Part shown: piece after piece, positions 28,259 to 38,393 of the stretch
How positions within the stretch are numbered: position 1 is the first letter of the stretch
How the letters are laid out: each line of letters begins with the position of its first letter
NCBI RefSeq assembly: GCF_900142385.1
Contig: NZ_FRAQ01000003.1
Span: 1-64,000 of the forward strand
From: Marinobacter antarcticus
GTDB taxonomy: Bacteria > Pseudomonadota > Gammaproteobacteria > Pseudomonadales > Oleiphilaceae
Reading direction: 5' to 3'
Length of the DNA: 64,000 nucleotides
The notes under the pieces: model-generated
Told to the model about the DNA's origin: nothing
Seen by the model: the letters and a program-made list of their open reading frames with translations, nothing else
Database searches by the model: none
Position numbers and translations under genes: made by a program

Positions 28259-29225
28259 TATGCAGCATCCGGGGATCCCAGCGTATCAGGCCGAGCCAGA
28301 GGTGGTTCGGGCGTTGGGGCGTGTGGCTGTGTTTATGGGGGGAGACTCTGCCGAGCGCGATGTTTCTCTCAAAAGCGGCAAGGCGGTTCTTGCAGCTCTG
28401 GTATCCGCGGGTGTCGATGCCTTTGCCATGGATGTTCAGGGCTGTCTGCTGAAAACGGTAGAAAACCCGAAGTTCGACCGGGTTTTCATCGCCCTGCACG
28501 GTCGCGGCGGTGAAGACGGAACGCTGCAGGCAATTCTGTCCCAGGCAGGAATTCCCTATACCGGCAGCGAAGTGTTGGCTTCGGCTCTGGCGATGGACAA
28601 GCTGCGCACAAAATACGTGTTTGCTGGCTGCGGTCTGCCGACACCGAAGTTCAGAACCATGTCGGCCCCGAATGAGGCTGCTCAGATTGTTCGGGAACTT
28701 CGCCCGCCACTGAGCGTCAAGCCGTCCCGGGAAGGTTCCAGTATCGGAATCCGTAAAGTGAATACTGCCACCGAACTGGCTGAGGCCTTCGAGGCTGCCG
28801 CCGCGCTAGACAACCTGGTGCTGGTGGAAGAGTGGATAGAGGGGCCGGAATATACGGTCAGCCTGCTGCAGGACAGCGCGCTGCCGGCCATAGGGCTGAG
28901 TACGGATCACGTGTTCTACGACTATGACGCGAAATACCTGGCTGATGACACCCGCTACAGAATCCCCTGCGGCTTGGCGCCTCAGGATGAAGTGCGATTA
29001 CAGAACCTTGCGCTTGAAGCTTTTCGGGTATTGGGGTGTCGCACTTGGGGCCGGGTAGACATCATGCAGGACAAAGATGGCGAGTTCTGGCTTCTGGAAG
29101 TGAATACCGTACCGGGCATGACCGATCACAGCCTCGTGCCCATGTCTGCGAGAGCCGCCGGTATCAGCTTTGAAGAACTGGTTGTGCGGATTCTCCGCGA
29201 CACGCTGGAGGATGCCAATGCTTGA
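28251..29225 (+). CDS. ddlB: D-alanine--D-alanine ligase
   Basis: The 324-residue ATP-grasp enzyme makes D-Ala-D-Ala for MurF. It shows [17 protein letters not shown], the glycine-rich loop [11 protein letters not shown] and the C-terminal [12 protein letters not shown] metal and substrate motif. The GTG at 28251 (MSDMQ) lies about ten bases after AGGA and overlaps the murC stop; the ATG at 28260 is a close alternative. Confidence 0.95.
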   Translation: MSDMQHPGIPAYQAEPEVVRALGRVAVFMGGDSAERDVSLKSGKAVLAALVSAGVDAFAMDVQGCLLKTVENPKFDRVFIALHGRGGEDGTLQAILSQAGIPYTGSEVLASALAMDKLRTKYVFAGCGLPTPKFRTMSAPNEAAQIVRELRPPLSVKPSREGSSIGIRKVNTATELAEAFEAAAALDNLVLVEEWIEGPEYTVSLLQDSALPAIGLSTDHVFYDYDAKYLADDTRYRIPCGLAPQDEVRLQNLALEAFRVLGCRTWGRVDIMQDKDGEFWLLEVNTVPGMTDHSLVPMSARAAGISFEELVVRILRDTLEDANA

Positions 29226-30057
29226 AACACTGCTGATCCGGAGCCGGGCGATACCGTCCGAGCCTCCCCGGCGCCGGGGAGCAACCTCCCTCGGGCCGGA
29301 GAAGGACCGGTTTGGCGTGTTGAAGGCGGTGCTGGCTGCCGTACCCTGGCTGCAGGCCGGTATGGGCATTGCGATTCTGCTGGCGGCGGGCCTGATGCCC
29401 TGGGCCGCGGGCAAGGTGTTGGGTGCCATGGATCAGCAAATTCTGGCCATTGATATGAACGGCGAATTTGTCGGCGACAGCCGCGTTGCCATTGAGCGTC
29501 AGGCGGGGAACTGGATTGGCAAAAGCTTTTTTTCGACGGATCTTTCGGACATCAAAGCCGACCTCGAGAAGCGCCCCTGGGTTGAGACAGTAGCGGTACG
29601 TCGGGTATGGCCGGATCGCCTGGAAATCAACATTCGGGAGAAAAAGCCGCTGGCCTACTGGAACGACGGTCGCTTGGTCAGTCGAACCGGGGAGCTGTTT
29701 ATGCCGCCTAATCCGGAAGTGGCAGGGCGTTTGCCGCAGCTTTCCGGGCCTGATGAGCGGGTGCGTGATGTGATCAGCATGGCCCGGACCATGAGTGACA
29801 AATTGGTGGAACACGGCCTGGGATTTTCCGGGCTGGCACTGGAGCGGCGAGGGGCTTGGACCCTTCGTCTCTCAAACGGAATCGAAGTGGTACTCGGCCG
29901 GGATCAGGTCGCGAAGCGCTTTGAGCGCTTTATCACGGTGTATGAAAACCGGCTTGTATCACGGTCGGACGAAGTTAGCCGGGTAGATGCCCGCTACACC
30001 AATGGTGTAGCGGTTCAATGGAAGCCAGCCCAGGCTGCTTCCGGCCCGAAAACATAG
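29218..30057 (+). CDS. ftsQ: Cell division protein FtsQ
   Basis: The 279-residue bitopic protein has an N-terminal cytoplasmic part with an RRR cluster, one membrane helix at about 46-64, a POTRA domain (KSFFSTDLSDIKADLEKRPWVETVAVRRVWPDRLEINIREKKPLAYW) and the FtsQ beta domain. It recruits FtsB and FtsL to the septum. I chose the ATG at 29218 because GGAGGA lies at 29207-29212; the ATG at 29212 would sit on the ribosome binding site. It overlaps ddlB by eight bases. Confidence 0.94.
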   Translation: MLETLLIRSRAIPSEPPRRRGATSLGPEKDRFGVLKAVLAAVPWLQAGMGIAILLAAGLMPWAAGKVLGAMDQQILAIDMNGEFVGDSRVAIERQAGNWIGKSFFSTDLSDIKADLEKRPWVETVAVRRVWPDRLEINIREKKPLAYWNDGRLVSRTGELFMPPNPEVAGRLPQLSGPDERVRDVISMARTMSDKLVEHGLGFSGLALERRGAWTLRLSNGIEVVLGRDQVAKRFERFITVYENRLVSRSDEVSRVDARYTNGVAVQWKPAQAASGPKT

Positions 30058-30093
30058 ACACAGTAAATTCAGACCTACGGTTTGGTGGATCAC

Positions 30094-31329
30094 ATGTCAT
30101 CGGTTGAAACGGAAAACATGATTGTCGGCCTCGATATCGGAACCTCGAAGGTGGTTGCGATCGTCGGCAAACGCAAGATGGACGGAACCATTGAGGTGGT
30201 GGGTATTGGTTCCCACCCATCCCGGGGGCTGAAGCGCGGCGTGGTGGTCAATATTGAAACCACGGTTCAGGCGATCCAGCGCGCGGTTGAGGAAGCCGAG
30301 CTGATGGCAGGTTGCCGCATTCACTCAGTATATGCGGGGATTGCAGGCAGCCACATCAAGAGCCTCAACTCCCATGGCATTGTGGCCATCCGCGATCGGG
30401 AAGTAACCCAGGCGGATATCGACCGGGTTATTGATGCGGCACAGGCCGTCGCCATCCCTGCGGATCAGAAAATCCTGCATATTTTGCCGCAGGAATTTGT
30501 GATTGATAGTCAGGAAGGGATCAAGGAGCCCATGGGTATGTCCGGCGTGCGCCTGGAGGCGAAGGTGCATCTGGTGACCTGTGCCGTCAACGCAGCTCAG
30601 AACATTGAAAAATGCATTCGCCGCTGTGGTCTCGAGGCCGACGACATCATTCTGGAGCAGTTGGCCTCCAGTCACGCGATCCTCACCGAGGACGAAAAGG
30701 AGCTGGGTGTCTGCGTTGTGGACATGGGGGGCGGTACCACGGACATCGCCGTGTTTACTGGCGGTGCTATCCGCCACACGGCGGTTATCCCCATCGCCGG
30801 GGATCAGGTTACCAACGACATCGCTATGGCGCTGCGCACACCCACGCAGAACGCCGAAGAGATCAAGATCAAATACGCCTGTGCCTTGACGCAATTGGCT
30901 GGCGCTGATGAAACCATCAAGGTGCCCAGCGTTGGCGATCGTGCGCCTCGTGATCTTTCGCGTCAGGCGCTGGCGGAGGTTGTTGAGCCGCGCTACGAGG
31001 AGCTGTTTACCCTCGTGCAGTCAGAGCTGCGTCGTTCAGGTTTTGAGGATCTGATTCCGGCGGGCATCGTGATTACAGGCGGCGCCTCCACCATGGAAGG
31101 TGTGGTGGAGTTGGCTGAAGAAATCTTCCATATGCCGGTTCGGCTGGCGTGCCCGCACGCAGTCTCCGGCATGACAGAAGTTGTTAATAACCCCATCTAC
31201 GCCACCGGCGTCGGGTTATTGATTCATGGTTTCCGGCAGATGGATCTTGGCCGGGCACCGGTGCTCAAGGGTGAAGATGCACCCTCGCTGTTTGAGCGCA
31301 TGAAGGCCTGGTTTACCGGTCATTTCTGA
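30094..31329 (+). CDS. ftsA: Cell division protein FtsA
   Basis: The 411-residue actin-fold ATPase tethers FtsZ to the membrane. It shows the phosphate 1 motif GLDIGTSKVVAIVG near the N-terminus, VVDMGGGTTDIAVF (phosphate 2), ITGGAS (adenosine loop) and a C-terminal amphipathic helix (FERMKAWFTGHF). The ATG at 30094 follows GGTGGA; a TTG at 30082 is less likely. It is separated from ftsZ by 96 bases. Confidence 0.96.
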   Translation: MSSVETENMIVGLDIGTSKVVAIVGKRKMDGTIEVVGIGSHPSRGLKRGVVVNIETTVQAIQRAVEEAELMAGCRIHSVYAGIAGSHIKSLNSHGIVAIRDREVTQADIDRVIDAAQAVAIPADQKILHILPQEFVIDSQEGIKEPMGMSGVRLEAKVHLVTCAVNAAQNIEKCIRRCGLEADDIILEQLASSHAILTEDEKELGVCVVDMGGGTTDIAVFTGGAIRHTAVIPIAGDQVTNDIAMALRTPTQNAEEIKIKYACALTQLAGADETIKVPSVGDRAPRDLSRQALAEVVEPRYEELFTLVQSELRRSGFEDLIPAGIVITGGASTMEGVVELAEEIFHMPVRLACPHAVSGMTEVVNNPIYATGVGLLIHGFRQMDLGRAPVLKGEDAPSLFERMKAWFTGHF

Positions 31330-31357
31330 CGGTTCCGGGCAGGCAGTAAACGAAGGT

Positions 31358-31401
31358 ATCTCGAAAATACAATCTCGAATAAACAGCCTGAAACAAGGCT
31401 G
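31358..31401 (+). repeat. Direct repeat and hairpin in the ftsA-ftsZ gap
   Basis: ATCTCGAA occurs at 31358-31365 and again at 31372-31379. CAGCC at 31384-31388 then pairs with GGCTG at 31397-31401. They lie within the 5' flank of ftsZ, just before its GAAGGAGAAGGGG ribosome-binding region. Function is not known. Confidence 0.4.
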
Positions 31402-31425
31402 AAAACAGCACGAAGGAGAAGGGGA

Positions 31426-32583
31426 ATGTTTGAACTTGTCGATAATGTCCAACAAAACGCTGTCATAAAGGTAGTCGGTGTTGGCGGCGGTGGCGGTAAC
31501 GCCGTGCGTCACATGCTGAACAGTGACATTGAAGGTGTAGATTTCATCTGCGCCAACACAGATGCCCAGGCACTGGCTGATATGGATGCGCGTCAGATCA
31601 TCCAGCTGGGTGGCAACATCACGAAAGGACTGGGTGCCGGGGCAAATCCAGAGATTGGCCGCCAGTCCGCTCTGGAGGACCGCGATCGTATCGCCGAAGC
31701 CATCAAGGGCGCGGATATGGTGTTTATCACCGCTGGTATGGGTGGCGGTACCGGTACAGGTGCAGCACCGGTAGTTGCCGAAGTTGCGCGGGAAATGGGC
31801 ATACTGACCGTTGCCGTGGTGACTAAACCTTTCAATTTTGAAGGTGGCAAGCGGATGAGTATTGCGGAGTCGGGGCTCAAGGAGCTGGAGGAGACCGTTG
31901 ATTCTCTGATTACGATTCCGAATGAAAAGCTGCTCGCTGTTCTGGGTAAAAAGACCAGTCTGCTGGACGCTTTTGCTGCTGCCAATGATGTTCTGCTCGG
32001 TGCGGTTCAGGGTATTGCTGATCTGATTACCCGTAACGGCATGATCAACGTCGACTTTGCCGACGTGAAGACGGTTATGTCTGAGATGGGTATGGCAATG
32101 ATGGGTACTGCTCGCGCCACAGGCGAGAACCGCGCGCGTGAAGCAGCAGAAGCCGCTATTCGCAGCCCGCTGCTGGAAGATGTCAACCTGCAGGGTGCCA
32201 AAGGTATTCTGGTCAACATCACCGCCGGTATGGACCTCAACCTGGGCGAATTCTCTGAAGTTGGCGATATTGTGCGTGAGTTTGCATCTGACTCTGCCAC
32301 AGTGGTCGTAGGTACTGTTATTGACCCGGACATGACCGACGAGCTGAAGGTAACCGTTGTTGCAACAGGGCTTGGCGGAGATCGTGAAAAGCCGACAAAA
32401 GTGGTTGATAACACACGTACTCTGGATGGCACGACGGATTACAACCAGCTGGATCGCCCTGCAATCCTGCGTCGTCGTGCGGTATCACGCGGTAATGTGG
32501 CGGTTGACCAGAGCAAAGAAAGCGAAGAGCAGGGAGTCGACTATCTCGATATTCCCGCATTCCTTCGCAGGCAGGCTGACTGA
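31426..32583 (+). CDS. ftsZ: Cell division protein FtsZ
   Basis: The 385-residue tubulin homologue polymerises into the Z-ring. The GTP signature GGGTGTG is at residues 106-112, the T7 loop carries [11 protein letters not shown], and the conserved C-terminal peptide [12 protein letters not shown] (about 372-383) binds FtsA and ZipA. A long purine-rich ribosome-binding region precedes the ATG. A possible CAGCCA-TGGCTG hairpin follows at 32661-32673. Confidence 0.98.
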   Translation: MFELVDNVQQNAVIKVVGVGGGGGNAVRHMLNSDIEGVDFICANTDAQALADMDARQIIQLGGNITKGLGAGANPEIGRQSALEDRDRIAEAIKGADMVFITAGMGGGTGTGAAPVVAEVAREMGILTVAVVTKPFNFEGGKRMSIAESGLKELEETVDSLITIPNEKLLAVLGKKTSLLDAFAAANDVLLGAVQGIADLITRNGMINVDFADVKTVMSEMGMAMMGTARATGENRAREAAEAAIRSPLLEDVNLQGAKGILVNITAGMDLNLGEFSEVGDIVREFASDSATVVVGTVIDPDMTDELKVTVVATGLGGDREKPTKVVDNTRTLDGTTDYNQLDRPAILRRRAVSRGNVAVDQSKESEEQGVDYLDIPAFLRRQAD

Positions 32584-32702
32584 TAATATGTTGCAATCGA
32601 CATCCGGTGCTGGTTCATATCTGCAGAGATAGACCAGAAAGCCGGATAATAAAGCGCTGACAGCCAATGGCTGATATTGCATGAATTTCAGGCAATGTCA
32701 GG

Positions 32703-32730
32703 TTGGGCAAATGGTACTCAGACGTATTTT
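32703..32730 (+). promoter_or_regulatory. Possible promoter of lpxC
   Basis: TTGGGC at 32703-32708 and TATTTT at 32725-32730 have a 16-base spacer in the 209-base ftsZ-lpxC gap. The match is moderate. Confidence 0.35.
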
Positions 32731-32792
32731 TTGATATTCTGCGCCCAGATTTTTGCTTTGAATATCGCCATTTTTTACGGAACAACGAACCG

Positions 32793-33710
32793 ATGATCAG
32801 ACAACGGACACTAAAAAACACGATCCGTGCTACCGGGATCGGGCTGCATTCGGGTGAAAAGGTTTACCTTACCCTGAAGGCAGCTCCGGTAGATTCGGGA
32901 ATCATTTTCCGGCGCACAGATCTCGACCCTGCGGTCGAAATCCTTGCCTGTGCTGAAAATGTGGGTGAGACCATGCTGTCCACGACGCTGGTAAAAAACG
33001 GTGTCCGCGTGGCAACAGTTGAGCATCTTCTGTCAGCCATGGCTGGTCTCGGTATCGACAACTGCTTTGTTGAATTGAGCGCTGCAGAAGTGCCAATCAT
33101 GGACGGCTCTGCCGGTCCGTTTGTCTTTCTGCTGCAGTCTGCCGGCATTGCCGAGCAGGAAGCTGCGAAGCGATTCATTCGCATCAAGCGGGAAGTGACC
33201 ATTGAAGAGGGCGACAAGAAGGCAACCTTCCTGCCGTTCGAAGGCTTCAAGGTGAGCTTTGGCATAGACTTTGATCACCCTGTGTTCAAAGGCCGTGCCC
33301 AGACCGCGACCGTTGATTTTTCAAGCACGTCTTTCGTGAAGGAAGTCAGCCGCGCACGGACTTTCGGGTTTATGCGTGATATTGAAAAGCTGCGGGCGAT
33401 GAATCTGGCGCTGGGTGGAAGCGTGGACAACGCCATTGTGGTAGACGATTACAAGATCCTGAACGAAGACGGTCTTCGTTATGAGGACGAGTTCGTCAAA
33501 CACAAAGTACTGGACGCGATCGGAGATCTGTACCTGTTAGGCAACAGCCTGATTGGCGAGTTCCGTGGTATCAAGTCCGGTCACGATTTGAATAATAAGC
33601 TGCTGCGCAAGCTCAGGGCTGAAGAGGATGCATGGGAAGTGGTTACGTTTGATAACGAAGAAGCCGCGCCTATCTCCTACATGAAGCCCGTGCTGGCGGT
33701 GCCGGCTTAA
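32793..33710 (+). CDS. lpxC: UDP-3-O-acyl-N-acetylglucosamine deacetylase
   Basis: The 305-residue zinc enzyme catalyses the committed step of lipid A synthesis. Metal and catalytic motifs are [28 protein letters not shown] and [11 protein letters not shown] chose the ATG at 32793 because it gives the conserved N-terminus [11 protein letters not shown]. It closes the dcw cluster, as in E. coli and Pseudomonas. Confidence 0.97.
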   Translation: MIRQRTLKNTIRATGIGLHSGEKVYLTLKAAPVDSGIIFRRTDLDPAVEILACAENVGETMLSTTLVKNGVRVATVEHLLSAMAGLGIDNCFVELSAAEVPIMDGSAGPFVFLLQSAGIAEQEAAKRFIRIKREVTIEEGDKKATFLPFEGFKVSFGIDFDHPVFKGRAQTATVDFSSTSFVKEVSRARTFGFMRDIEKLRAMNLALGGSVDNAIVVDDYKILNEDGLRYEDEFVKHKVLDAIGDLYLLGNSLIGEFRGIKSGHDLNNKLLRKLRAEEDAWEVVTFDNEEAAPISYMKPVLAVPA

Positions 33711-33721
33711 GGCTGGATGCC

Positions 33722-34168
33722 CTAATCCCGGACGTGGCTTGCGAGTTTTTCGAGAACCTCGCGTAGTTTTTTATCCTTCGTGTGCCCGGCTTCTTCTCTG
33801 AGGAGCTGGGCATTTTCTTTACTCAAAGGCATTTTTTTCGCTGGCGGTTTTTCATTAAACCGTGGTGGTGCCACTTTTACTTTGAGCTTCCATACAAAAC
33901 GGAACAGTTCGTTCTCACGCAATTTTTCCATGATCTCGTGCTGGCGAAAACGGATCTGGCTGGCCTTTCCTGCGCTCTCTGCCGAGAGAGTCAGTTCCCC
34001 CTCCAGACAGCAGACAAACCGGGTACCTGGCGCCAGCGCTGGCGGTAACGAGGCTATAACCTGTTCTTCTGCCTTGCGGTGCGTATTGGCCTTTGCCACC
34101 AATTCTCGCAAAACGGGGGTCCTACCCAAGTTGTCGAAGGTCATTTTTTGCTCATTTCTTCGCTTCAT
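33722..34168 (-). CDS. dciA: DUF721 family protein, probable DciA helicase operator
   Basis: The 148-residue protein has a DUF721 domain (about 20-105: LVAKANTHRKAEEQVIASLPPALAPGTRFVC onward) and a basic C-terminal tail. DUF721 proteins include DciA, which loads or operates the replicative helicase DnaB in bacteria without DnaC. The gene lies between lpxC and secA, as I recall for Pseudomonas. The ATG at 34144 is a possible shorter start (MTFDNLG). It is convergent with lpxC, with an 11-base gap. Confidence 0.83.
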   Translation of the reverse strand: MKRRNEQKMTFDNLGRTPVLRELVAKANTHRKAEEQVIASLPPALAPGTRFVCCLEGELTLSAESAGKASQIRFRQHEIMEKLRENELFRFVWKLKVKVAPPRFNEKPPAKKMPLSKENAQLLREEAGHTKDKKLREVLEKLASHVRD

Positions 34169-34398
34169 AAGGCGTTTTTATCTCGACGGCCGCGATAACG
34201 ATTGGTTACACTTCTGCACGTTTCATGCGTAGTGCCCGGGCTGCTCTTGTTTTACCTTGTTGTAAATGAGTATGTCTACCGAGCGCTGCGATTTATCAGT
34301 ACGTAGTTGTTGCTAAGGATGGCAGACCCACTCGGAACATTCCGAGCTGCAGAACTAAAGGACACGGTTGCAGCTCATCGATGAAACCAGAAGATAAT

Positions 34399-35334
34399 AT
34401 GAACATCATTCTTGTCGGTAAGCGCCACGGAGCGTCTCGTGTGTTCGCTCTGAACGGTACGATTACTTTTGGTCTGGTACTTTTTGTAGCTGCATTGCTT
34501 ATTGTAGCAGCCTGGGGCGGATACAGCGTCGCGGTAGGCCAGGCAGAAGCCAGGGAGCCTTCAGACTCTGAGCTTGTAGCCGAGTGGCAAAGCAAGCTTG
34601 GCGAACAGAAAGCAGAACTGGCCGGGCTGCAGCAAAATGTTCAGGATCAGGTAGATGCACTGACACTGCGCCTTGGCGATATTCAGGGTAGGTTGTTGCG
34701 CCTCGATGCATTGGGCCAGCGCTTCGTGGAATCTGGCCTTGTTGCCAGCGATGAATTCGATTTTAGTCAGCCGGCGGCTGTGGGTGGTCCTGAGGATTCA
34801 CTTTCTGCTGATTCATTCTCGGCGCCCGAGCTGACCCGGATGATCGACGAGCTGGAGCTGAAGATGCAGGATCGTGAGCAGCAACTGCGGCTGCTGGATC
34901 AGGTTTCCTCCCGTCAGAAGCTGGAAGATGAGCTGTATCTGGAAGGTCGTCCGATCACTTGGGGCTGGCTTTCTTCACGTTATGGCTACCGCTCCGATCC
35001 GTTTACCGGAAAGCGTACCTGGCACGCAGGAGTCGATCTTGCGGGTAAGGACGGCAGTGATATTATCTCTGTAGCTGGTGGGGTCGTATCTTACGCGGAC
35101 GAGCGTCATGGCTATGGCAATCTGGTGGAGATTGATCATGGTGATGGATTGGTTACCCGCTATGCGCACTGTAAAGCGATCAAGGTCAGCGTGGGTGATG
35201 TAATCCAGAAGGGACAAGTGCTTGCGCTAATGGGGAGCACCGGCCGCTCCACTGGGCCTCACGTTCACTTTGAAGTCATTCGGAACGGAAAAAGTGAGAA
35301 TCCGGAAACCTATATCAAGAGAGCCAGTCGCTAG
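34399..35334 (+). CDS. M23 family metallopeptidase (LytM domain), membrane-anchored
   Basis: With this start the protein has 311 residues: a short basic cytoplasmic part, one membrane helix (about 15-37), a periplasmic coiled-coil region (about 50-185), and a C-terminal LytM domain. The zinc and catalytic motifs are all present: WHAGVDLAG, TRYAHC and GPHVHFEV. It is therefore predicted to be an active endopeptidase that cuts peptidoglycan cross-links, unlike EnvC or NlpD. The ATG at 34381 is an alternative start; AGAAG before 34399 favours the shorter form. It precedes secA, as in related genomes. Confidence 0.9.
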   Translation: MNIILVGKRHGASRVFALNGTITFGLVLFVAALLIVAAWGGYSVAVGQAEAREPSDSELVAEWQSKLGEQKAELAGLQQNVQDQVDALTLRLGDIQGRLLRLDALGQRFVESGLVASDEFDFSQPAAVGGPEDSLSADSFSAPELTRMIDELELKMQDREQQLRLLDQVSSRQKLEDELYLEGRPITWGWLSSRYGYRSDPFTGKRTWHAGVDLAGKDGSDIISVAGGVVSYADERHGYGNLVEIDHGDGLVTRYAHCKAIKVSVGDVIQKGQVLALMGSTGRSTGPHVHFEVIRNGKSENPETYIKRASR

Positions 35335-35456
35335 GATTTCAGGTTTCGCCTGACACGACACTTGCCCTGTTTCCGCCAGTTTCATCAGGTTCGTTACCCA
35401 CCCCCGGTATTTGGCACAGCATAGCCCTGGAACGTTGGCTATGTGAGCCCTGCCTT

Positions 35457-35484
35457 TTGTACTGTTACAAAATAAGGTTAGAAT
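35457..35484 (+). promoter_or_regulatory. Putative promoter of secA
   Basis: TTGTAC at 35457-35462 and TAGAAT at 35479-35484 have a 16-base spacer. It lies 38 bases before the secA start in the 187-base gap after the M23 peptidase gene. I see no open frame for a SecM-like arrest peptide here. Confidence 0.55.
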
Positions 35485-35521
35485 GCCGGCTTCCTCCGTT
35501 TAATCAAAGAAGCAGTGGTCT

Positions 35522-38272
35522 ATGTTCTCAAAGTTTGCAACCAAGATGTTCGGCAGTAAAAATGCCCGAGAAATCAAGAGAATGCGCAAGCTCGCCTTGC
35601 GTGTTAATGAGCTTGAAGAGCAGTTTGGCAATCTGGTGGACTCCGAGTTACAGGGCAAGACGGCTGAGTTCCGTCGCCGGCTCGATGAAGGCGAGAGCCT
35701 GGATGCGCTGTTGCCTGAAGCTTTTGCGACTGTTCGTGAGGCCGGGCGACGTGTTATGGGCATGCGTCACTACGATGTACAGTTAGTTGGCGGTGTTACT
35801 CTGCATGAGGGTCGGATTGCGGAGATGAAGACCGGTGAGGGCAAAACGCTGGTCGCGACCGCTGCCGTTTATCTCAACGCCTTGCCTGGCAAAGGCGTAC
35901 ACGTTGTAACCGTGAACGATTACCTGGCCAGCCGCGACGCGGAGTGGATGGGTAAACTCTATCGCTTCCTCGGGCTGCAGGTGGGTGTAGTTGTTGCCGG
36001 CCAACCGGCGGAAGAAAAACGCGCTGCTTATCAGGCGGACATCACTTACGGTACTAACAACGAATTCGGCTTTGATTACCTGCGGGACAACATGGCATTC
36101 AGCACCGACGACAAGGTGCAGCGTGGCCTCTACTATGCGATTGTGGATGAAGTCGACTCCATTCTTATCGATGAAGCGCGTACGCCACTGATCATTTCCG
36201 GTGCAGCAGAAGACAGCTCAAAAGCATACCTGGCCATTAACGAACTGATCCCAAACCTGGAAAAAGGTGAGGAAAGTGAGGAGGGCGAATCCTCTGGCGA
36301 TTTCACCATTGATGAAAAATCGCGCCAAGTTGAACTGACCGAAGCGGGTCATGAAAAGGTTGAAGAGCTGCTGCTGAGAAGCGAATTGCTGGGAGAGGGT
36401 GAAAGCCTCTACTCTGCTGCCAATCTTAGCCTGCTGCATCACGTACATTCTGCGCTTCGTGCCCACCACCTGTTTCAAAAAGATGTGGATTACATTGTTC
36501 AGGGCGGCCAGGTTGTCATTGTTGACGAGCACACAGGTCGTTCCATGCCAGGCCGTCGCTGGAGTGAAGGCCTGCACCAGGCGATGGAGGCCAAAGAGGG
36601 CCTGAAGATTCAGGCTGAGAGCCAGACTCTGGCTTCAACTACCTTCCAGAATTATTTCCGACTTTACGACAAACTTGCCGGTATGACCGGCACTGCTGAT
36701 ACTGAAGCCTTTGAATTCCGCCAGATCTACGGTCTTGATGTTGTGGTTATTCCGCCCAACAAGCCGATCCAGCGAACTGATTACAACGACCTCGTTTACC
36801 TGACCCAGGATGAGAAGTTCCACGCCATCATTGATGAGATCAAGGATGTTACCGGTGAGGGGCGGCCAATTCTGGTGGGTACGGCTTCTATTGAGGCATC
36901 GGAATTGCTCTCCATGCTGCTGAAAAAGGCACGTATCGAACACAAGATACTTAATGCCAAGCAGCACGAATCAGAAGCGCAGATCATTTCTCAGGCCGGC
37001 AGTCCAGGCGCTGTGACCATTGCCACCAATATGGCTGGCCGGGGTACGGATATTGTGCTGGGTGGCAACTGGGAGCACGAAGTTGCTGTTCTGGATAATC
37101 CCACAGAGGAGGAGGTTGCTCGCCTCAAAGCAGAATGGACGGAGCGCCATAACCAGGTGCTGGAGGCTGGTGGCCTGCACATAGTGGGTACCGAGCGCCA
37201 TGAGTCCCGCCGTATAGATAACCAGTTGCGTGGCCGTGCCGGGCGACAGGGTGATCCAGGTTCCTCCCGCTTCTTCCTGTCCCTTGAAGATAACCTGATG
37301 CGTATCTTTGCGCCGGATAAGGTTAAGAGCCTTATGCAGGCCATGGGTATGAAGAAGGGCGAGGCGATTGAGCACCGCATGGTCACAAACGCCATTGAAA
37401 AATCTCAGCGTAAGGTTGAGGGGCGCAACTTTGACATGCGTAAGACGCTGCTTGAATACGATGACGTTGCCAACGACCAGCGTACGGTTATCTACGATCA
37501 GCGCAATGAGGTTATGTCATCTGCGGATGTCTCCGAGATGGTTGATACCATCCGTGAAGATATTGTTGATGTGCTGATTAGCGAGCATATCCCGCCCCAG
37601 AGCATGCCCGAGCAGTGGGATGTGGTTGGTCTTGAAGCCCAGCTGCAGTCGGAAATGTCAATCGACCTGCCAATCCAGACCTGGCTGGAAGAAGATAATA
37701 AGCTTTTCGAAGACAACCTGCGCCAGAAAGTTCTGGACGAAATTGTGGCGGCTTATCGGGCCAAGGAAGAAGTGGCTGGCGCCGAGTCCATGCGCAAATT
37801 CGAAAAGCAGGTGTTCCTGCAGGTTCTGGATACGCTGTGGAAAGAACACCTCTCTAATATGGATCACCTGCGCCGTGGTATTCACCTGCGCGGCTATGCG
37901 CAGAAAAACCCCAAGCAGGAGTACAAACGGGAAGCGTTCAACATGTTTGAGGCCATGCTTGAGAGCATGAAGCGTGATGTAACCCGCGTGCTTTGTCACG
38001 TTCGGGTTCAGAGCAGGGAAGAAATGGACGAGGTTGAACGCCGCCGCAAGGAGGAGCTTGAGCAGGAGCTTGCCAAGGCGCGTTTGCGCCACGATGAGAC
38101 CAGCGCGACAGCACAGAGTGACGCTGGTCGAGGCGCTGGCAGCGGCGCAGGAGATTCCCGGCAGACGATGCCTGAAACCTTCGTGCGACAGGAGCGTAAG
38201 GTGGGCCGCAATGAGCCTTGCCCATGCGGATCCGGCAAAAAGTACAAGCAGTGTTGTGGCAAGGTGAGCTGA
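35522..38272 (+). CDS. secA: Protein translocase ATPase SecA
   Basis: The 916-residue motor drives proteins through SecYEG. Walker A GEGKT is at residues 105-109, the [13 protein letters not shown] box follows near 209, and the C-terminal zinc-binding [13 protein letters not shown] is at 900-912. Length and domain order are those of full SecA. It has its own promoter-like sequence and a terminator downstream. Confidence 0.98.
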   Translation: MFSKFATKMFGSKNAREIKRMRKLALRVNELEEQFGNLVDSELQGKTAEFRRRLDEGESLDALLPEAFATVREAGRRVMGMRHYDVQLVGGVTLHEGRIAEMKTGEGKTLVATAAVYLNALPGKGVHVVTVNDYLASRDAEWMGKLYRFLGLQVGVVVAGQPAEEKRAAYQADITYGTNNEFGFDYLRDNMAFSTDDKVQRGLYYAIVDEVDSILIDEARTPLIISGAAEDSSKAYLAINELIPNLEKGEESEEGESSGDFTIDEKSRQVELTEAGHEKVEELLLRSELLGEGESLYSAANLSLLHHVHSALRAHHLFQKDVDYIVQGGQVVIVDEHTGRSMPGRRWSEGLHQAMEAKEGLKIQAESQTLASTTFQNYFRLYDKLAGMTGTADTEAFEFRQIYGLDVVVIPPNKPIQRTDYNDLVYLTQDEKFHAIIDEIKDVTGEGRPILVGTASIEASELLSMLLKKARIEHKILNAKQHESEAQIISQAGSPGAVTIATNMAGRGTDIVLGGNWEHEVAVLDNPTEEEVARLKAEWTERHNQVLEAGGLHIVGTERHESRRIDNQLRGRAGRQGDPGSSRFFLSLEDNLMRIFAPDKVKSLMQAMGMKKGEAIEHRMVTNAIEKSQRKVEGRNFDMRKTLLEYDDVANDQRTVIYDQRNEVMSSADVSEMVDTIREDIVDVLISEHIPPQSMPEQWDVVGLEAQLQSEMSIDLPIQTWLEEDNKLFEDNLRQKVLDEIVAAYRAKEEVAGAESMRKFEKQVFLQVLDTLWKEHLSNMDHLRRGIHLRGYAQKNPKQEYKREAFNMFEAMLESMKRDVTRVLCHVRVQSREEMDEVERRRKEELEQELAKARLRHDETSATAQSDAGRGAGSGAGDSRQTMPETFVRQERKVGRNEPCPCGSGKKYKQCCGKVS

Positions 38273-38304
38273 CCACGCCACATAGGCAAGAACGAAAGTA
38301 CGGA

Positions 38305-38350
38305 GCCCGCAATCGACCAGCTGACTGGAAGACTGCGGGTTTTTCGTTTT
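38305..38350 (+). terminator. Terminator after secA
   Basis: CCCGCA at 38306-38311 pairs with TGCGGG at 38334-38339, extended inside by further pairs, and TTTTTCGTTTT follows. The stem has one mismatch. Confidence 0.7.
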
Positions 38351-38393
38351 CAGGCATATTCAATTCAGAAGAAGTATCAGAAGGAGTGGCAGG

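Noticed and set aside
35335..35521. A SecM-like arrest peptide upstream of secA
   Set aside because: No open frame with a signal sequence and arrest motif fits in the 187-base gap. The M23 peptidase gene occupies the upstream position instead.
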